Shown: positions 11,301 to 23,830 of the stretch, piece after piece
How the letters are laid out: each line of letters opens with the position of its first letter
Numbering within the stretch: the stretch's first letter is position 1
NCBI RefSeq assembly: GCF_905475395.1
Contig: NC_058342.1
Span: 33,748,140 to 33,812,139 of the forward strand
Reading direction: 5' to 3'
Source: Chrysoperla carnea
Taxonomy: Eukaryota > Arthropoda > Insecta > Neuroptera > Chrysopidae
DNA: 64,000 bases
Made by a program: the position numbers and the translations under genes
Notes under the pieces: generated by a model
Told to the model about the DNA's origin: nothing
The model's database searches: none
What the model saw: the letters and a program-made list of their open reading frames with translations, nothing else

Positions 11301-12957
11301 ACAATTTACTCAGTCAATTGTTTGTTTTCACTTGTTTTTTTCTGTAATCAATTTTTCTTACCTTTGCATAAAATATATATTTTATTTATAGGCATCTGAT
11401 TTAACATAAATGTTATGTATATTGCATATATTTAAACAAATATTTATTATGTACATGAGAAAATGTTGATGAAAAATGATTAAATATAAGAAAATCATGC
11501 GCAACGAATGTTTTTAACAAATATTTATTAGAAACAAATATTAAATCTCTTTTGTGCTAAGTAAAAATTATTTACAAACAGAGATTTGTCATCGTTTTTT
11601 ATGATTTTTATTTAACTATAAAATTTACGAGACATCATCTCAAGGATTTTTCATATTTTCTTGTTAATTTAATTTTTTAACCGCTAACTATCACGTACAC
11701 ATACTTAATACTAATCAATACTCAAAATAAACGGAAAAGTTAAAACAAAAAAATTGGAAAATTTACAGGGTGTATCATAAAAAGCGTGCAAAGTAAGTAG
11801 TTAGTATTTTACACAGTTAAAATTAACCAAAATCGAATCTTCCCTACTATCGTATGAGGAATAACATTTACAACTTTGTTGAGGAAAGGGAAAAAGTTAA
11901 TTTATGCTATTTCTGAATGGCAATTTCTCTTGGATTTGATTGAATTTATTGACCTTAAAACTAATAAAAGATTCAATTAGGCATCCGATTTTTGGAATAT
12001 TTTAACAAAATCCTAATTTTACTAAGAAAAAATGATCAAAACATCTTCGCTATTTATGAAACCCCCTGTGATTTTTTGGGTAGCAAAATTTTACATCAAA
12101 ATATTTTTCAATAACTTTTATACGTACATTTTTGAGTACGATCGTATAATTGCGTAATCGATAACGATAATCGTTCGTTTTAAGAATTGATTCAGCATTT
12201 AAGTCTGTAAAAAAGTTCAATACATTATTAGTCTCTCTGAGTGTCTCGTAATTTAAAACTTTAACCGCAACCTAAGAATGTTTTTTTTTTTTATTGTCTA
12301 GCGATTGTATTGAAATCTTATAGTTGTTTGTAAGGTTTTGCACCAATTTCAAAAATTGATGTCATTTGTGTCAATATGATTATGATTCATATACTAAAAT
12401 TAATGTACCGTTTAACGTAGTTTACTATATTCATAAAACGCAATGAAGCCGAAAAATTATTCAATAATTTTTAGTCCTCAAAATGAAGATCGATTTCGAT
12501 GAAATTTTTTAAAACTATTAACGTAAAAAAATTTTGAGTTATACTCAATTGGTATGATTTTAAATAACTGGCAATTTTTCTTTAAAAACCCCATAAAATC
12601 CATGCAATTTTTGAAAACTTTAGGGCGCTTTTGAAGCCAGTCTGAAGGATACCTTGAAAATCAGAAAGAATTAATTTTAACTTTTATTATCATTTACAGT
12701 CAATCATGTTTTGCGTATCCAATTTGACAAACACAATATTGACAAAAAGCTAGATTAACGCACTACCTTAAACTGTACGTTAAATGATAAATGTCATGGA
12801 AAATGAGAGTTAAAACTCTTAGGCAATTATTACTTTTTGTTTAGGTACTTTTAATCATGTATACGATATTTATTTACATCATGGTCTCTCGATTATAATT
12901 GATGATTTTTAATATGATACATACAGCGTAAACTAAATATTTACAAAATATCTTGTC
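11301..12957. other. Gene-free stretch
   Basis: No supported exon. An ACAGGGTGT motif at about 11766 resembles ends of insect TIR elements, and a TACTACC/TTAA-type terminus (CACTACCTTAA) lies at 12761-12771. The rest is A+T-rich unique-looking DNA. Confidence 0.4.
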
Positions 12958-13598
12958 TTAAGGATGTATGAGCATGATAGTGGGGGCACAAATTTAAAAA
13001 TAGATATTTTCAATTTTGATGATAAATTTATATTATTACTTGACGATATAAGACGAAAAGTAAGAATAAAATTTTTCGATATCTGGCTTAATTTTCAAAA
13101 TATCGAAAATTTTGTTTAATTATTTAGCTTTCGATATTTCGAAAACCAAGACACATATCGAAAAATTTTATTCTTATTTTTCGTCTACATTCATGAAGTT
13201 ATAACAAAATTCATCATCAAAGTTGAAAATAAGATAAAAATAATTTCAACCCTTAATCTACCCTGCTCTTACATCCCTTATATGGACGGTGACACTTAGT
13301 TTTTTTCTTTTCTAATTCATTGCTAATATGTTTACTTTCTATTAAAAAGTTTTTTTTAAATTTGTTTTCATTCATTCCAAATGAAAATTATCAAAAACTT
13401 CCAAAATATGTGGTTTTTTTGAGATTCCTCGATAAGATCCAATGTATTTTATATCGATTTTTAATGACTTTTTTCTTAAAAATTTGCACGGTTACCTAAG
13501 CTGAAATTTTAACCACATATTCTTTGAGTAAAAGACTACCTACAAACAAATTTTGAGCCTTTAAATCAAACATTGTTGTCATGCTCATACATCCTTAA
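12958..13598. mobile_element. TTAA-flanked non-autonomous DNA transposon, 641 bp
   Basis: The left end is TTAA then GGATGTATGAGCATGA, and the right end is its exact 16-base inverted copy followed by TTAA (13595-13598). The TTAA target is typical of piggyBac-type elements. Inside is a hairpin built on TTTTTCGATATCTGG and its complement, shared with copies near 1.6 and 60.4 kb. No transposase frame is present, so it is a MITE-like derivative. The superfamily assignment rests only on the TTAA target. Confidence 0.8.
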
Positions 13599-14054
13599 AT
13601 AAAGAGAATTGAAAAAAGTGATCTTATGGAATTATTTACAAGTTTTGCTAATGAATTACGATAGATTTTTGGACAGGATTTGGATGACTAACCATCTCAA
13701 ACTCTTCGAAATAATTACATAATTGCATAAAATAAACACAGACTTAAATATATCTACCTACGTGCTAATTAATCAATTTTGTATAACATTGTAATATTTA
13801 CATTACATATTAGAAATAGAATAATATATCGCATCAGGGACGAGGCGGGGCTATACGAGGAGTGCTGCTCATAACGGATAACCGATACCGATACCTATAT
13901 GTTTACAATAATTTATTAATTTGTTTTGTATTTGTTGAATCAGTTTGATTGGCTTTATTCTAAATATTTATATAATAATAAGATTATGTTTACTTATAAT
14001 TATGTCTTATCAACATTTTAGAAGAAATCTGAAAAAATTCTATTCTATTCTATG

Positions 14055-14911
14055 TTAAGGTAGTACCATCATCACCAGATCTGGTCTCAGAAGTATCTGG
14101 TGCTCAGGGTAAACGGTTTCTCGTCATCTAGCGGAGTTTCGAGACATTTGTTATATAATCGGTCCAAACTCATTGCACGAGAGATGAATAAGATTGGCCG
14201 AATTGGTCTCAGAGGTACCTGGTGCAATGGTATCCCCATCGTCTCCTGGAGTTTTCGAGAAATTTGTCATATAATCAGTCCATAAGCCCTCGTGTAACGA
14301 GTTTGGACTGATTAAACTCCATTAGACGACTAGGAACCGTTATCTGAGCTCCAGATACCTCAAAGATCAATTCTGTCATAAGAATTGGTTAGAATTGACA
14401 GAAAATCAACACAGAATTGACAGAATTGTTTTCAGAGGTACAGAATTGGTCTCAGAGTAAACAGTTCTTTGCCCCTTACCGTTGCTTCAAATATTTCTGA
14501 GACCATTTCTGTCACAATATTCTTGTTCAGCGACCACAAAAACATTCGAGTTACTAGTTTGGACTGGTTATATGACTGAAAATTTCTAGAAAACTCCAGA
14601 AGGCGACTAGCATACCGTTGCACTAGGTACCTCTGAGACCAATTCTGTCACGATATTCGTGTTCACCGACCCCAAAAACCTCCGTGAAACAAGTTTGGAA
14701 TCATTTTCATCGCTATTAAATTACCTGACGCTCTTACGAATCGAATGCCGAAAACCGCATTCTAATCCGACTTACGACTCAAATTTTTCGAACTTTATTC
14801 CTTCGTTTCTTCGTCTTTGGTGCGCGTACATCCTTAACTAAGAAAACTACAATCTTTTGAATAAATTAAAAAATAAAAAGTATAATCCTCGATTCTGCTA
14901 TACTACCTTAA
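14055..14911. mobile_element. TTAA-flanked composite foldback element, 857 bp
   Basis: TTAAGGTAGTACC at the left and its inverse TACTACCTTAA at the right delimit the element. The interior has several inverted and direct repeats of a GGTCTCAGAGGTACC-type motif, each accompanied by TTTGGACTG and a TCGTGTTCA motif. Near-identical pieces occur in arginine kinase intron 2 and at 58190-58510. ORFs inside are by-products of the repeats. Confidence 0.75.
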
Positions 14912-17298
14912 TATGAAAAACTGTCACTTAAATTAAAATGCTTCAGTTGTGTTTATTTGCTAATGACATTATTTGTCAAGTGTACCCTACAAAATATACC
15001 CTATTATTACTATGTTTTTTATTCCCGTTCCACAAATTATTGATCTCTTCAAAATTATACGATCAGTATTTTTCTTTTTTTTTTAATGAGGTAAATTTAG
15101 GTCAGGCAATATAAGGTGTCCCTTATTGAATTCGGCGATACCATGAACGAATGAAGAAGTGTTATTGATTCAATATACGGTAAAATTTGGGTCCTTTTAC
15201 ACTTGTCAATACTTTTTAAGTAGAATTGTGATTTGAACAGTGCCAAAATCTATTAAAAAAAAGGGCGAAGTAAAAAATAACCATGCCTTTTTGTAATCTT
15301 TCGAGGAAAAGTAAAATTTTTATTTTATCCAGAATTTCAAGGAACTTTTTTTACAAGTTTCTCTTTTTTGATCGAAAGTATATTTTTATTAGGTCTGGAT
15401 AATATACTTCAACAGCTGCTCCTATTGGATTAGCCCTAAAAAAATTGTTTCAATTTCAAAACTTAATCCTAGTACGATTAATAAACTTATTAAAAGTATT
15501 TTGAAATATTAATAGTAATCTTAGTGATGAGATGGTGTAGTAGCTAAGGTGTCCGCTTCTCATAACGAAGGCTCGAAGGTTAGGTCGAAAGCCACCTTCG
15601 TTAAAAGTTAATTGTATTACCCAAAAATTTTGTTACCAAAAAAGTACATAATTTTTAACTTAGCGAGACTAAAAATAAAAGAAAGTAAATTATAGTTGAA
15701 AAAACTAAAAAAAGTGGATAATAATTGTAATTGCAATATTCGAAGCGTGGGTTGGTCGATATTTGTTAAATTAACTAATTTAAATAATTAATCTAGAAAG
15801 CACCCCACGCTTTGAATATTACAATTAAAATTACTTTATTTGTTTTTTATAGATTTTTTAAACTAGAATTTTTTCTAAAATTCTGAATAAAGACTGTTTT
15901 GAGTAAAAAATTAATATATGTTTCGTACTAATAAGGCCTTCTTTTAATAAAGCTTTGGAAAATTCTAAAGAAAGCTCGCTCTCTCAATAATACTATAAAT
16001 TTGGATCCCAATTAAAACATATCATCTTATCAACTGAATCTCATATCTTGTAATTGTGTTTCACACTTGACAGTGCTTTTCTTAAGTTAATCACAATTGA
16101 TTACACAGGTAATGATTAATTTTAATAAGAAATCAATAAGAAATATAATATATTTGAATTTGAATATTTTGATTGGCCTTTAAAAATGGTAAGTAAAAGT
16201 ATTGCCATCTGGTAGTTTAAAATGGAAATACTGAAATTGAACCCACTTCTTCATTTAATTAGTACGAATTATTATCGCTAGTCAGCGGATTGCAACTCCT
16301 AATTATCAATAATGATTAAAATTAATTATGTAACGCTGAGTCTCTGTCATTGATAAGGTAATCAATAATTTTATTAATCATGAGAGTACAAATAAAGGTG
16401 CAAAATTTGAAAAATATCAATTTTTTTTTATGATAACACAACAATAAATTTTCTAAATCACCTACAGAAATTGATTTTTAATAACAAATAGCCCTAGAGC
16501 CCGTGACTGTAAAACTGAACTAACACGAAATTTCGCTTATGAATCAATACTATTTAACGATAGGTACAATATGGACTACGTGTGCCAGGGTTTATTCCAG
16601 ATATTTTGATCAAGTTTTGAGCTACATCCCAAGTACTCCTTTTTTAAAGCTGTAAAAACTTATTTTAAAGAACATCAAAAATTTTTATAAAAAGTAGTAG
16701 AAGCTCCCCTTAATATTCTTATCAGTAAAATATTAATGGAATAAATTTTCATTGTTCGAATCGAATTGATATCGATTTAACAAACTTATTAAATTTCAAA
16801 AAATGTTACAATAATTTTTATTTGAATTGATTCTAAATATAGTAGGGAATAAATAAAATATGAGTTCACGTCATAGTATCCATATTCCATATGATTGACC
16901 AGAGTCATGTCCACAGAAAATAGAAGTACCTTATTAAGTTGTAAGTATTCAAAAAACAAAGTTTGAGTTTTAAAATCAATAAAAACTTACAAACATACTT
17001 CTATTTTTATTATATTTTTGTTTTTTATTGACATTTGAATTTGTTTGATTTACTGTCAGGCATCTAAATGTTTTATTTTTATTACTTGGTAACAACTAAC
17101 AGTCAACTGGGATAGTAACTGGGATGTTACATCAAATTTGAATTCAAACTTTCATAGGGTTTTTTGATTTGATTTCTTTTCAAAAAAAGATTTTTTTATC
17201 CTTTCAACAAGGTTTTCTATTTTCATGAAAACTCTCCTTGAAATCGCTTTTCATAAAGGATTTTAATTAGATAAAATTGTACGAAGTTAAGTACAAAA
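14912..17298. other. Gene-free stretch with one degenerate tRNA-like segment
   Basis: No exon was seen. At about 15533-15600 a segment GGTGTAGTAGCTAAGGTGTC followed by CTTCTCATAACGAAGG and a GGTTAGGTCGAA B-box-like sequence resembles a decayed CAT-anticodon tRNA, probably the head of an old SINE. The downstream GCAATATTCGAAGCGTGGG (about 15734) and CACCCCACGCTTTGAATATT (about 15800) form an inverted pair. Confidence 0.4.
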
Positions 17299-17555
17299 CC
17301 GGCTCAGTCTTTGACCGTTTGGCTACTGACTGGGAGGTTGCGGGTTCGAGTCCAGACAGCGGCGATGTGAACAGTTGATGGGGGTGCAGAATTGATCACA
17401 CTGTCTTCGCTTGGATAAGAACGAAGTAGCCGAATCCACCCACATCAAAATGTAATTGTGAATATGTATGTAAATAAATAAAGATTAACAAATAATGATG
17501 TGGGTGGCCTCTGTTATAAAGAAGGAAACCTCAAAACGATATCAGGTGATATCCC
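17299..17555 (+). mobile_element. tRNA-derived SINE, copy 1 (plus orientation)
   Basis: A tRNA-related head carries an A-box-like region and a clear pol III B box (GGGTTCGAGTCC at about 17341). It is followed by a body (AACAGTTGATGGGGGTGCAG ... GGATAAGAACGAAGTAGCC) and an A-rich tail with AAATAAATAAAG, then GATGTGGGTGGCC. The same order occurs in reverse at 19575-19825, confirming an interspersed family. It lies in a gene-free stretch. Confidence 0.85.
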
Positions 17556-19574
17556 CAAATTCTTTTTTACAAATTCAAAAATAGAAATACAAGTTTGCCG
17601 TATTTTTTTTTAAAGATACCAGTAATATCAGAGATAATTAGATATTGAAGAAATCAAAAAAAATTAAAATTATAAAACAATAATGCAAAACAGATAAAAT
17701 CAACTTCATTTGACACTTAAAAATGGTTTCCGAGATATAATAACAAGTCGAAATTCATAAATTTTCTAGCAATCATAAATATTTTAAAAAAATAATAGAA
17801 ATAAAATGAAATAGTTTAAAAAAATAATCCGTCAATGGAAGCCAATTTATCCTGTTAATGCTATACGAATTTAAAATTGATGCCAATTCATAAACCTTTA
17901 TTAAAATTTAATGCAAACTATTTCGATTAATACCATCAGTTTAAAATATCTTGTTCTGACAAATAATTTTAAATCATTTTTATTTATGCAAAGTATTATC
18001 AGATTTGTAATGTCAATTGCATATACTTCAATACTAAATGAAACTTAAAATTTTGATTATTGAATTTTATTCTCATATTAGAGATATTTTCGACCCATGG
18101 CCTATAGAAATGAAGGGTCGGTATCCTTGTTAGTGTTTCAGAGCTATCTAATAATTTCCTTGCTAGTGTAAACTTCCAAAAATTATCCAAAAAATTACCC
18201 AAAATATACAAAAATAGTTTTTTATGATAAAAGCTGCTTGAAATGTTTTTTTTTTTAGTTAGGAATCTTAAATGTGATTTCAAAATTGGAAAATCTTTTC
18301 CAAAAACCATGATTTTTTTAGAAATTAGTTTAGAAAAATTTTATATTTTAAAAAAAAGCACTTCGAAAAAAATTTCAAGCTGTTTTTGAGAACAAAAAAA
18401 GCCTTGTGACTTTGGCTTAATTCGAAAATGTAAAAGATATGTAAAATATTTTTAAAACAAAATTTATTGAAATTGAAATTTAAAAAAAAATGAAACTTGT
18501 ACAAGACGCAAATTTTTGTTAATTGAGATGACATCAATTGACTTATTTTTTTCGAAATAAGTGAATTAAATGTTCAAGGCCTAATTGAAACAACTCACAG
18601 CGGACATAAGAAATGCTAATTGAGACAATTAGATCGATTTAACAAATTTAAAAGGAAACTTAAAACTCCTACAAAATTAATTAAACAATCAACAATCAAC
18701 ATTGCCAATAAAGATTTAGTTGGCAATCAAAAAATTTCTAAAGCCAAAAATTTATTCAAAATCAAAAACAGAATTCAACATGACCTTGAAAAAAAAATTT
18801 ATTGAGGTATCTCATGATACCGGCCGAATGTTATGTATGTCGACCAATTCGACCAATATGCACAGACGCCGAAAAATCGATTTTAGAAACACAGCATGTG
18901 AATAGGTATGATCCAATGACATAGTTTTCCATTAAATAGAAAAATTTCGATAATAAATTTCCGCCAAAATAATTTTATTCCGAAAATTCGAAAAGCAAAA
19001 ATTATTTTGTAAAAAAATTTTGAAATTAAAAAAATTTTTTTAAATATTGAAACATGCTTGAAATTTTTTTAAAAGAAAACTTTGAAAATAATTAGCTTAC
19101 CGTAATCTTGTTTTTAAAAAGTGGTTGGATAATTTTTTATGTTCACTGAGGATCAGAGCACACTATCAACTGAGAAATAATTCCGCGAGCTGGCTGTATA
19201 CTCTCCGGTATTTGAATATATATATCTAAACTAATGTAAATATATATATATATATATATATAATTACATATATATTTATATATATATATATATAACGTGG
19301 AAGCCGAACATATAACAAATCCACGTCTTTAAACATCGTTCGGTCGGCGAAGAGCCGAACAGTTCGGGCGTTTAGCCAACAAATAAACAATCGTATTCGT
19401 GAGCGTAGAAACGAAAATAGACTAAATGATAAGTTTAGCATATATTCCTCATTTTACAAAAGACAAAAAAAATCAAAGAGAAACTATTGTGATCAGGCCA
19501 GGGAAAATGATCTCACCCTAAAATTGTAATTGAAATGAAAATGAAAGACATTTCTATATAAAATATAATAATAA
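17556..19574. other. Gene-free A+T-rich stretch
   Basis: Only low-complexity ORFs are present. A perfect-to-near-perfect (TA)n run lies at about 19238-19298. The bases around 19300-19430 are less A+T-rich (GTTCGGTCGGCGAAGAGCC) but encode nothing recognisable. Confidence 0.4.
19238..19298. repeat. TA microsatellite
   Basis: Two (TA)n tracts flank a short ATTACATATATATTTATA segment. This is a simple repeat, possibly slipped or polymorphic. Confidence 0.85.
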
Positions 19575-19825
19575 TATTGGGGTTTAACCTCCGTTTCGCT
19601 GACATATACGCCTATAAAAGAGGATACCCACATCATTATTTGTTAATCTTTATTTATTTAATTACAAACATATTTACAATTACATTTTTGATGTGGGTGG
19701 AGTCGGTTACTTCGTTCTTATCCAAGCGACGACAATGTGATCAATTCTGCACTTCCATTAATTATAAATTGTTCACACTGCCGCTGCCTGGATTCGAGCC
19801 CGCAACCTAAGTCTAAATGGTCTAG
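19575..19825 (-). mobile_element. tRNA-derived SINE, copy 2 (minus orientation)
   Basis: The reverse complement reads GGTTGCGGGCTCGAATCCAG (B box), a GTGTGAACAAT body, TTGGATAAGAACGAAGTAAC, ATGTGGGTGG-type junctions and the AATAAATAAAGATTAACAAA tail, collinear with copy 1 at 17299-17555. Divergence between the copies is visible but modest. A retrotransposon fragment abuts its head at about 19820. Confidence 0.85.
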
Positions 19826-20155
19826 TCTAAAGATCATAAGAAGAATATATGGTGCAATCCGAATGAGCGAGGAAGAATGGCACATCTCCCTCAACAGAGA
19901 TATCCAAGAGATACCGAAGGGAGAAGATATTGTGAACCAGATGGTTCGGACATGTGCAAAGATTGGAGGAAGGGAGGATGCCCAAGAAAAAAATTACAAG
20001 CCAAAGTGTATGCTACACGAATAAGAGACAGGCCTCGACTCAGATGGTTGGACCAAGTTGATGCGGGTCACTGAATGGGGATCCGTGTCAAGGACCGAGC
20101 AATCTGGAAGAGAGTGGTCGAAGAGGCCAAAGCCGATCCCGGGCTGTAGCGCCTA
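19822..20155 (+). pseudogene. Non-LTR retrotransposon C-terminal fragment, decayed
   Basis: Two overlapping frames read RIYGAIRMSEEEWHISLNRD ... EDIVNQMVRTC and then RDRPRLRWLDQVDAGH, later RAIWKRVVEEAKADPGL. The pattern (EEWRxRxNxEI, GRPRxRWLDxV, WRxxVxEAKAxPGL) is typical of the C-terminal tail of insect endonuclease/reverse-transcriptase proteins. Frameshifts and a stop show it is dead. The identification rests on motif order. Confidence 0.75.
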
Positions 20156-20214
20156 TTGGATTGAATTGGATCTTTTCATCAGACGGGTGGGCAGACAACC
20201 GGAAATGAACTAAT

Positions 20215-20340
20215 TAAGTGATTTTATAAACACTTATATCAAAATTTTATTCGTAGCATCAATATTTTTAAGCGATACAAACTTGGAACTAAATTTAGTA
20301 TACCTTGATATATATTTCATATATACAGAGTATAAAAAAA
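20215..20340 (-). repeat. Reverse copy fragment of the AAGTTTAGTCCCAAG family
   Basis: The reverse complement reads TATATATCAAGGTATACTAA then a variant of the TTAGTTCCAAG core, followed by CACCTAATTAGTTCATTTCCG-like sequence, collinear with the 10835-11300 copy. Confidence 0.6.
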
Positions 20341-21061
20341 ATAATTTATCAGGGAAAACCATGGAAAATGAATTGAAAAGCACTTGTGTAATCATTCACA
20401 GAATTTTTCATAAGGAATAAAAAAATTCTACGTGACATTATGTCTATCATTTCAATTCTATTTTCAGCAGTTTTCCTACCATTCAATGGGGGAAACTCAA
20501 TGATGTTATGCAATAAGACACAACGATGTTACTATGAAGGGTTGGGGGTGACATGGATATGAAGCCGTATACCTTGATATTATATTACCTTGACCCACGT
20601 ATTAAAGTTAAAATAAATGCTGAAAAATTGAAAGTTCAAGGCTACGTGTTTTGAAAACTTTGCTGCCAATTTTCTAGAAGAACCGATTTTTTTTTTTAAC
20701 ATCTGTTTTTTTCTGTTAATTATATCGATTTGTCATACTTAGGTAGTTAATAAGTAATTGTACCTAGAATCCACTTCATAGAATTATCTAAATTATTATC
20801 AATGAGTAGCAATGATAAGGTACGAAGTACTCAGATAGGCTTGCTAAACACGTCATTGTTTTTTTCAAAAAAAAAAAACATTTTAGTCATTTTGCCGTAT
20901 TTTCAAAGAAATGTGCTTTGAAGGCTAAAAAAATCAAAAAATTAAAACTTTTTTTTATCTTTTGCAAGGTAAATGGCTCCATGCTCGAGCATCGCGCCTC
21001 GAAGCAATAGTTCAGAGCACCTAGCCAAATAGACCCTTGTACTCTATCCCCGCTACACTTT

Positions 21062-21600
21062 TCAGTGGCTATTATAACCAACTGATGTACTGAAACCCAT
21101 TATTTGCCTAGCGCTGAGTTTCCTAATTTCTTCTGGTTCGATTATGGTCGGACCAAACCATTTCCTTTGCTGCTGTATGAGCGCCGGGCAGTAACAGAGA
21201 AAGTGAATCGATGTTTCTTCTGAATTTTCTCCGCATCTGTCACACGCGGGAGATAGTCTTTTTTCAATCTGATGTTGGAACTTGTTCAGGTTATCATGCC
21301 CTATGAGTAACTCTACGATGACTCTAATATCAGCTTTGTTTAGTTTCAAGATCTCCTCGGCTCTGTTACCGAGCGAGTTTCTTTCACCCAACAGGCTTTT
21401 GGCGATTCGCCCTCCCTCGTAGCTGGTCCATGCCTTTAATTGCTGGTTTTTCAGATTATCTCCTAATCTGTTAAGATCTTCTTGGTATGGCATCCTCGCA
21501 AGCTTTTCTTAAGTGGGAGCCATGGTGATTCCCAGTTTGGCCAGCTTGTCTGCTCTCTCATTACCGTTCCAACCAGAGTGTCTGGGGATCCAGGTGAAAC
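21062..21600 (-). pseudogene. Non-LTR retrotransposon fragment: RNase H end plus C-terminal tail
   Basis: Reading minus from 21600: FTWIPRHSGWNGNERADKLA, the hallmark end of the RNase H domain of I/R1/Jockey-type elements. An in-frame TAA follows after GITMAPT, and then a 143-residue frame from 21493. That frame has a Cys-rich knuckle (CDRCGENSEETSIHFLCYC) and an ALIQQQRKW tail, as found in these elements. The stop and the absence of upstream reverse transcriptase in the window show a dead 5'-truncated copy. Confidence 0.85.
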
Positions 21601-22079
21601 TAAATAAAAGCTTGTAAAATACGATTTATTCAACTCTTAGATACTAATCTCAAAGATACCAGCCCCTCTCCTGTAAGATTGTCAAATTCTTAAAGAAAAT
21701 CAAACGACTAGTGTCTTACTAGTCTTCCAGTTTTCCCACCTGCCCAAAATATCACAATACAATTCTAAACAAATTACAATATGGGAATAGTTTAAAATGA
21801 TTTTGTATTTAAACTAATTACAGGGTGCGGTTTGTTATTTATAAATTGTATTGACTTCCGTATAATGTACATTATGTGTGACGGAAGTGAACCACGGAAA
21901 TTGACCCTGATTCATATAAAATTTTCATTCTAATAATGGCTCATAAAATATAATTTTTCATTTAGTTCAATTTAGGCAATTTACTTTACATGATTGTTTC
22001 AAAGAATGATTTCTTAAATATTTGAGTGAGTCAAATGAATTCGATTTTTTCGTTTTTGGCTCAAACTAAAAAAAAAACA
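21601..22079. other. Gene-free stretch
   Basis: Nothing recognisable beyond A+T-rich sequence between the retrotransposon fossil and the next interspersed repeat. Confidence 0.4.
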
Positions 22080-22500
22080 GGTATAAAATTTGCTTGAATA
22101 TTTTCAGAGTATATTAAGTTTAGTCCCAAGCTTGTAACCCTTAAAAATACTGATACTACCAACAAAATTTTGGTTTAGGTGTTGATAAAATTATCCTAAT
22201 TAGTCCATTTCCATTTGTCTGTTTGTCTGTTCGTATGTTAACACGATAACTCAAAAACGAAAAGAGATATCAAGCTGAAATTTTAAAAAGTGAGGTCGAC
22301 TTCGTAAATGAGCATTATAGGTCAATTGGGTCATGGATCCGTGGGACACATCTTGTAAACCGTTAGAGATAGAACAAAAGTTTAAATGAAAAAAATGCTT
22401 CTTATAAAAAAAATAAACAACTTTTGTTTGAAACATTTTTTTGTAAACATCATTGTTTACCCACAAGTGTACAAATTTTATAGTATGTATTATATGGGAA
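22080..22500 (+). repeat. Interspersed repeat, AAGTTTAGTCCCAAG family
   Basis: Contains the core near 22115, then CCATTTCCATTTGTCTGTTT, CGATAACTCAAAAACGAAAA, AAGTGAGGTCGAC and ATAGTATGTATTATATGGGA, in the same order as at 10835-11300. The second half is well conserved between the two copies, including TTTGTTTGAAAC and TTTACCC. Confidence 0.75.
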
Positions 22501-23466
22501 TATCAGTTATGAATGTATGGATATCTAAGAGTGGATATCTTTCGTGACGTAAAAAACAAACAATTACGTAATCAAATCTGCCTATACATGGTATTTCAAC
22601 AATTAACTCAGTTAATTGTTTGATTTCACTTGATTTTTTTATATAAAAGTTTTATATAAGATAAAATTCACAAAATTAGGTAATATCCTTTTTTTGTAAA
22701 GTAATTTTGATGGTCTGATAAATAATCTGTGTTTTTGTAAAGTGATGTGAGTTTTTGCAATGATCTAAGTGGTGATTATGATTAGAACTGATTAAAAATC
22801 GATCAATTTTTAGAATATTGTTAAAATTGATTAATTTTATTTGGTTTGGTAAAGTATTCAAGTGCGACTAAGGACTCACTCACAAAATTAATTTCAAACT
22901 AATTTCATATTTACAGAAATCAAGCTATTGTATTTGTATCGAACATGGAATTTCACACAAATTTTATGTTTCTAACAAATTGTTAAAAAGTTTAGGTTTA
23001 TTGCACGGTACATACTTATAAACCAAATACATGCTTTGTAGTCAAATAATGTGTTATTTTTAGCTTTACAATACCACGAAACTACAAAAATATATAATAT
23101 ATTGTGTGCAAGTGAGACTTATAAATTTGATAATATAGATATCATTCTTCAATCATTAATTCTCTAACGATAGTCGTTCATCAAATGATGGATCTTCAGA
23201 ACTCATAATTAAATTAAAACGTTCATATCATCGACAACCTTATATTTTGATGGTATTATTATAAACTACAAGATTGTCTAAATATTTTAGAAAGTTTTTT
23301 ATCATACTCTCTAGATTTTTTGATATAGAAATATTCAATTGAAAAGGATAACCTATATAATTCATCATTTTTCCAGTCAACTTTGAACGATAAAAAAAGT
23401 AATAAAAAGCCCAATGACCTAGGAATTTGTTGTGATTTTTGGAAACTTTGTTGATCAAAAAATGTA

Positions 23467-23830
23467 CAGTCAAACCTGGGTAAGTGAGAGTAAAGCCAGG
23501 AGCCGTCATTTTAAGCTCCCAAAACCTCTATTAGCGAGAAACAGAAATCTCTGTAAGAGAGAGTCGTTTTTCCTTCATGGACCTCCGTAAGTGAGACTGC
23601 TACTCATCTATACTTCTATAAGCGACATTCGAGCTTTATTTATTTATATTATTTAGGAGACATATTTACTACATTCGTACTTGCTGTGACTTGTTATTGC
23701 TGCGTACCTCTATAAGAGAGAAACGCTACCCATGTATCTGCATTAGCGAGACACTCGGGTTAGTGAGAAACCTCTATAAGCGAGAGTGAGATTGTGCTCC
23801 CTTGAATTCTCGCTTATCCAGGTTTGACTG
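23467..23830. mobile_element. pogo/Tigger-like MITE, 364 bp
   Basis: The left end CAGTCAAACCTGGGTAAGTG and right end (inverted) CAGTCAAACCTGGATAAGCG are nearly identical, and each is flanked by TA, the Tc1/mariner/pogo target. The interior repeats CTCTATAAGCGAGA-type motifs. CAGT termini with an AAACCT core are typical of pogo/Tigger. No transposase is present. The boundaries are exact by sequence. Confidence 0.9.

Noticed and set aside
15533-15600. Possible tRNA with CAT anticodon
   Set aside because: Arms do not pair well and the T loop is degenerate; better read as a SINE head or tRNA pseudogene.
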